Part shown: piece by piece, positions 5,077 to 5,850 of the stretch | Layout: the number at the start of each line of letters is the position of its first letter | How positions within the stretch are numbered: position 1 is the stretch's first letter | Origin: CAYQVO01 sp964421085 | GTDB taxonomy: Bacteria; Bdellovibrionota_C; UBA2361; CAYQVO01 | DNA: 5,850 nucleotides | Reading direction: 5' to 3' | NCBI GenBank assembly: GCA_964421085.1 | Contig: CAYQVO010000067.1 | Location: 1-5,850, forward strand | Made by a program: the position numbers and the translations under genes | Notes under the pieces: model-generated | What the model saw: the letters and a program-made list of their open reading frames with translations, nothing else | The model's database searches: none | What the model was told of the DNA's origin: nothing

Positions 5077-5850
5077 TAATGGTCGCAACCTTTATTCAGG
5101 GGTTGAAAGTCCCGGCCGGAAAAGAAAGGATGAGGGCGCATATGGACACATTTTTCGTTGATGGTTTTCCCCAAGGGATTGATGAAACAGAGGAGGCCCT
5201 GTGCCGTAGCCGTTTGCTCAGGGCGATAAGGGAACTGAGCAAGCAAACAGGTCTCCGGGACATTCAACTGCGGGTCGGAGCGGCGGCTAAAGCGCATGAC
5301 GTCGAAAAAACCGCCGAGGACCAGGACGGGGAATGGAACCTGGCGGATCGCGCTGCCCGCTACAGATCCATTGAGCCTCTCTGGAAAAGCGAGGAGCTAA
5401 TCGTGCCCGGCGAGGTGTGGGAAGAGCTTCAGTCCGCCATGGAGATGAGCGCTCTTGAGCCGTTGGTGTTTGATATCTGGGGGCTCCGGGAAATCGAGCC
5501 CTTTCCCCGCTTCGTGCTCAATTTCCACGGACCGCCTGGCACGGNNNNNNNNNNAAAAAGATACTGGTAGCCGATTACGCGCAGATCGAAAGCAAATTCC
5601 ATGGAGACGGACCTAAAAATGTGGAGGCGCTCTTCCTGGCGGCGCAGCGGGACGAGGCCGTTCTGTTCATCGATGAAGCGGACTCACTCCTTTCCCGCCG
5701 CCTGACCAGCGTTACACAAGGGTCGGAGCAGGCCATCAACTCCATGAGAAGCCAACTTCTCATCTGCCTTGAGAAGCACAAGGGTATCGTCATTTTCGCC
5801 ACGAATCTGGTTGAGAACTACGACCCCGCGTTCGAAACAAGGGTGCGCCA
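5073..5850 (+). CDS. AAA+ ATPase, interrupted by an assembly gap and cut by the window end
   Basis: AAA+ ATPases use ATP hydrolysis in ring assemblies to remodel or unfold proteins or complexes. The N-terminal region, about residues 1-145, is not recognised. The AAA core begins at LNFHGPPGT (149-157, Walker A), where the sequence enters the N run. After the gap the + strand resumes from 5555 with KKILVADYAQIESKFHGDG (KF.G resembles an aromatic pore loop 1), AVLFIDEAD (Walker B, Asp at 5672, Glu at 5675), IVIFATN (sensor 1, Asn at 5804-5806) and FETRVR (arginine-finger region) at the window edge. The order and spacing match classic AAA proteins of the FtsH/Vps4/spastin kind. The frames before and after the Ns differ, which I attribute to an arbitrary gap length and not to a mutation. 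The ATG at 5073 overlaps the previous stop; the ATG at 5079 is also possible. No protease domain is in view. Confidence 0.93.
5545..5554. other. Assembly gap (10 N) inside the AAA+ gene
   Basis: Ten Ns replace the end of Walker A and the helix after it. AAA proteins normally have about 15 residues between GPPGT and the KIL-type strand, so roughly 40 bases are probably missing and 10 is a placeholder. Read literally, the frame would hit a TAG at 5568-5570; this is an artefact. Confidence 0.9.

Noticed and set aside
5556..5570. ATPase gene ending at a TAG soon after the Ns
   Set aside because: The stop arises only if the 10-N placeholder is treated as the true length; AAA motifs continue in another frame to the window end.

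Overview
The window looks like a chromosomal or large-contig fragment from a bacterium of moderate GC content. It has strong Shine-Dalgarno sequences, and every convincing gene reads left to right with short gaps or 4-base stop/start overlaps. I cannot assign a phylum from the sequence alone. A 10-base run of N at 5545-5554 shows this is a scaffolded draft assembly.

Left part (1-982): the trailer end of a CRISPR array. There are 13 copies of a 37-base repeat separated by 12 full spacers of 38-42 bases, plus a part spacer at the left edge. Twelve repeats are identical; the last (946-982) carries two substitutions. The repeat ends in GGGATTGAGAC, resembling the ATTGAAAC-type 3' end that becomes the crRNA 5' handle in many type I and III systems. 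This, with the decayed last repeat, suggests transcription on the + strand from a leader lying left of the window. Region 983-1186 holds no convincing gene, only a possible minus-strand coding relic.

Middle part (1187-2464): cas1 and cas2, an intact adaptation pair with the catalytic residues visible. No cas4, cas6, cas10, reverse transcriptase or other effector gene is in the window, so the subtype cannot be fixed. The long spacers, the repeat 3' end and the Cas1 N-terminus fit a type III or related type I system.

Right part (2461-5850): an unrecognised gene cluster that starts inside the cas2 stop codon. It encodes (i) a 381-residue protein with a probable PD-(D/E)xK-type nuclease core (D...QxK) flanked by hydrophobic segments; (ii) three small proteins, two with N-terminal membrane segments, that share a short C-terminal domain with a predicted beta-beta-alpha-beta pattern; (iii) an 89-residue multi-pass membrane protein; and (iv) an AAA+ ATPase, interrupted by the N run and cut by the window end.

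Reading: CRISPR adaptation genes are followed in the same direction, with translational coupling, by a putative membrane-associated nuclease/AAA+ module that I cannot match to a named system. Whether it is a CRISPR ancillary module, an independent defence system in a defence island, or something else cannot be settled from this sequence.
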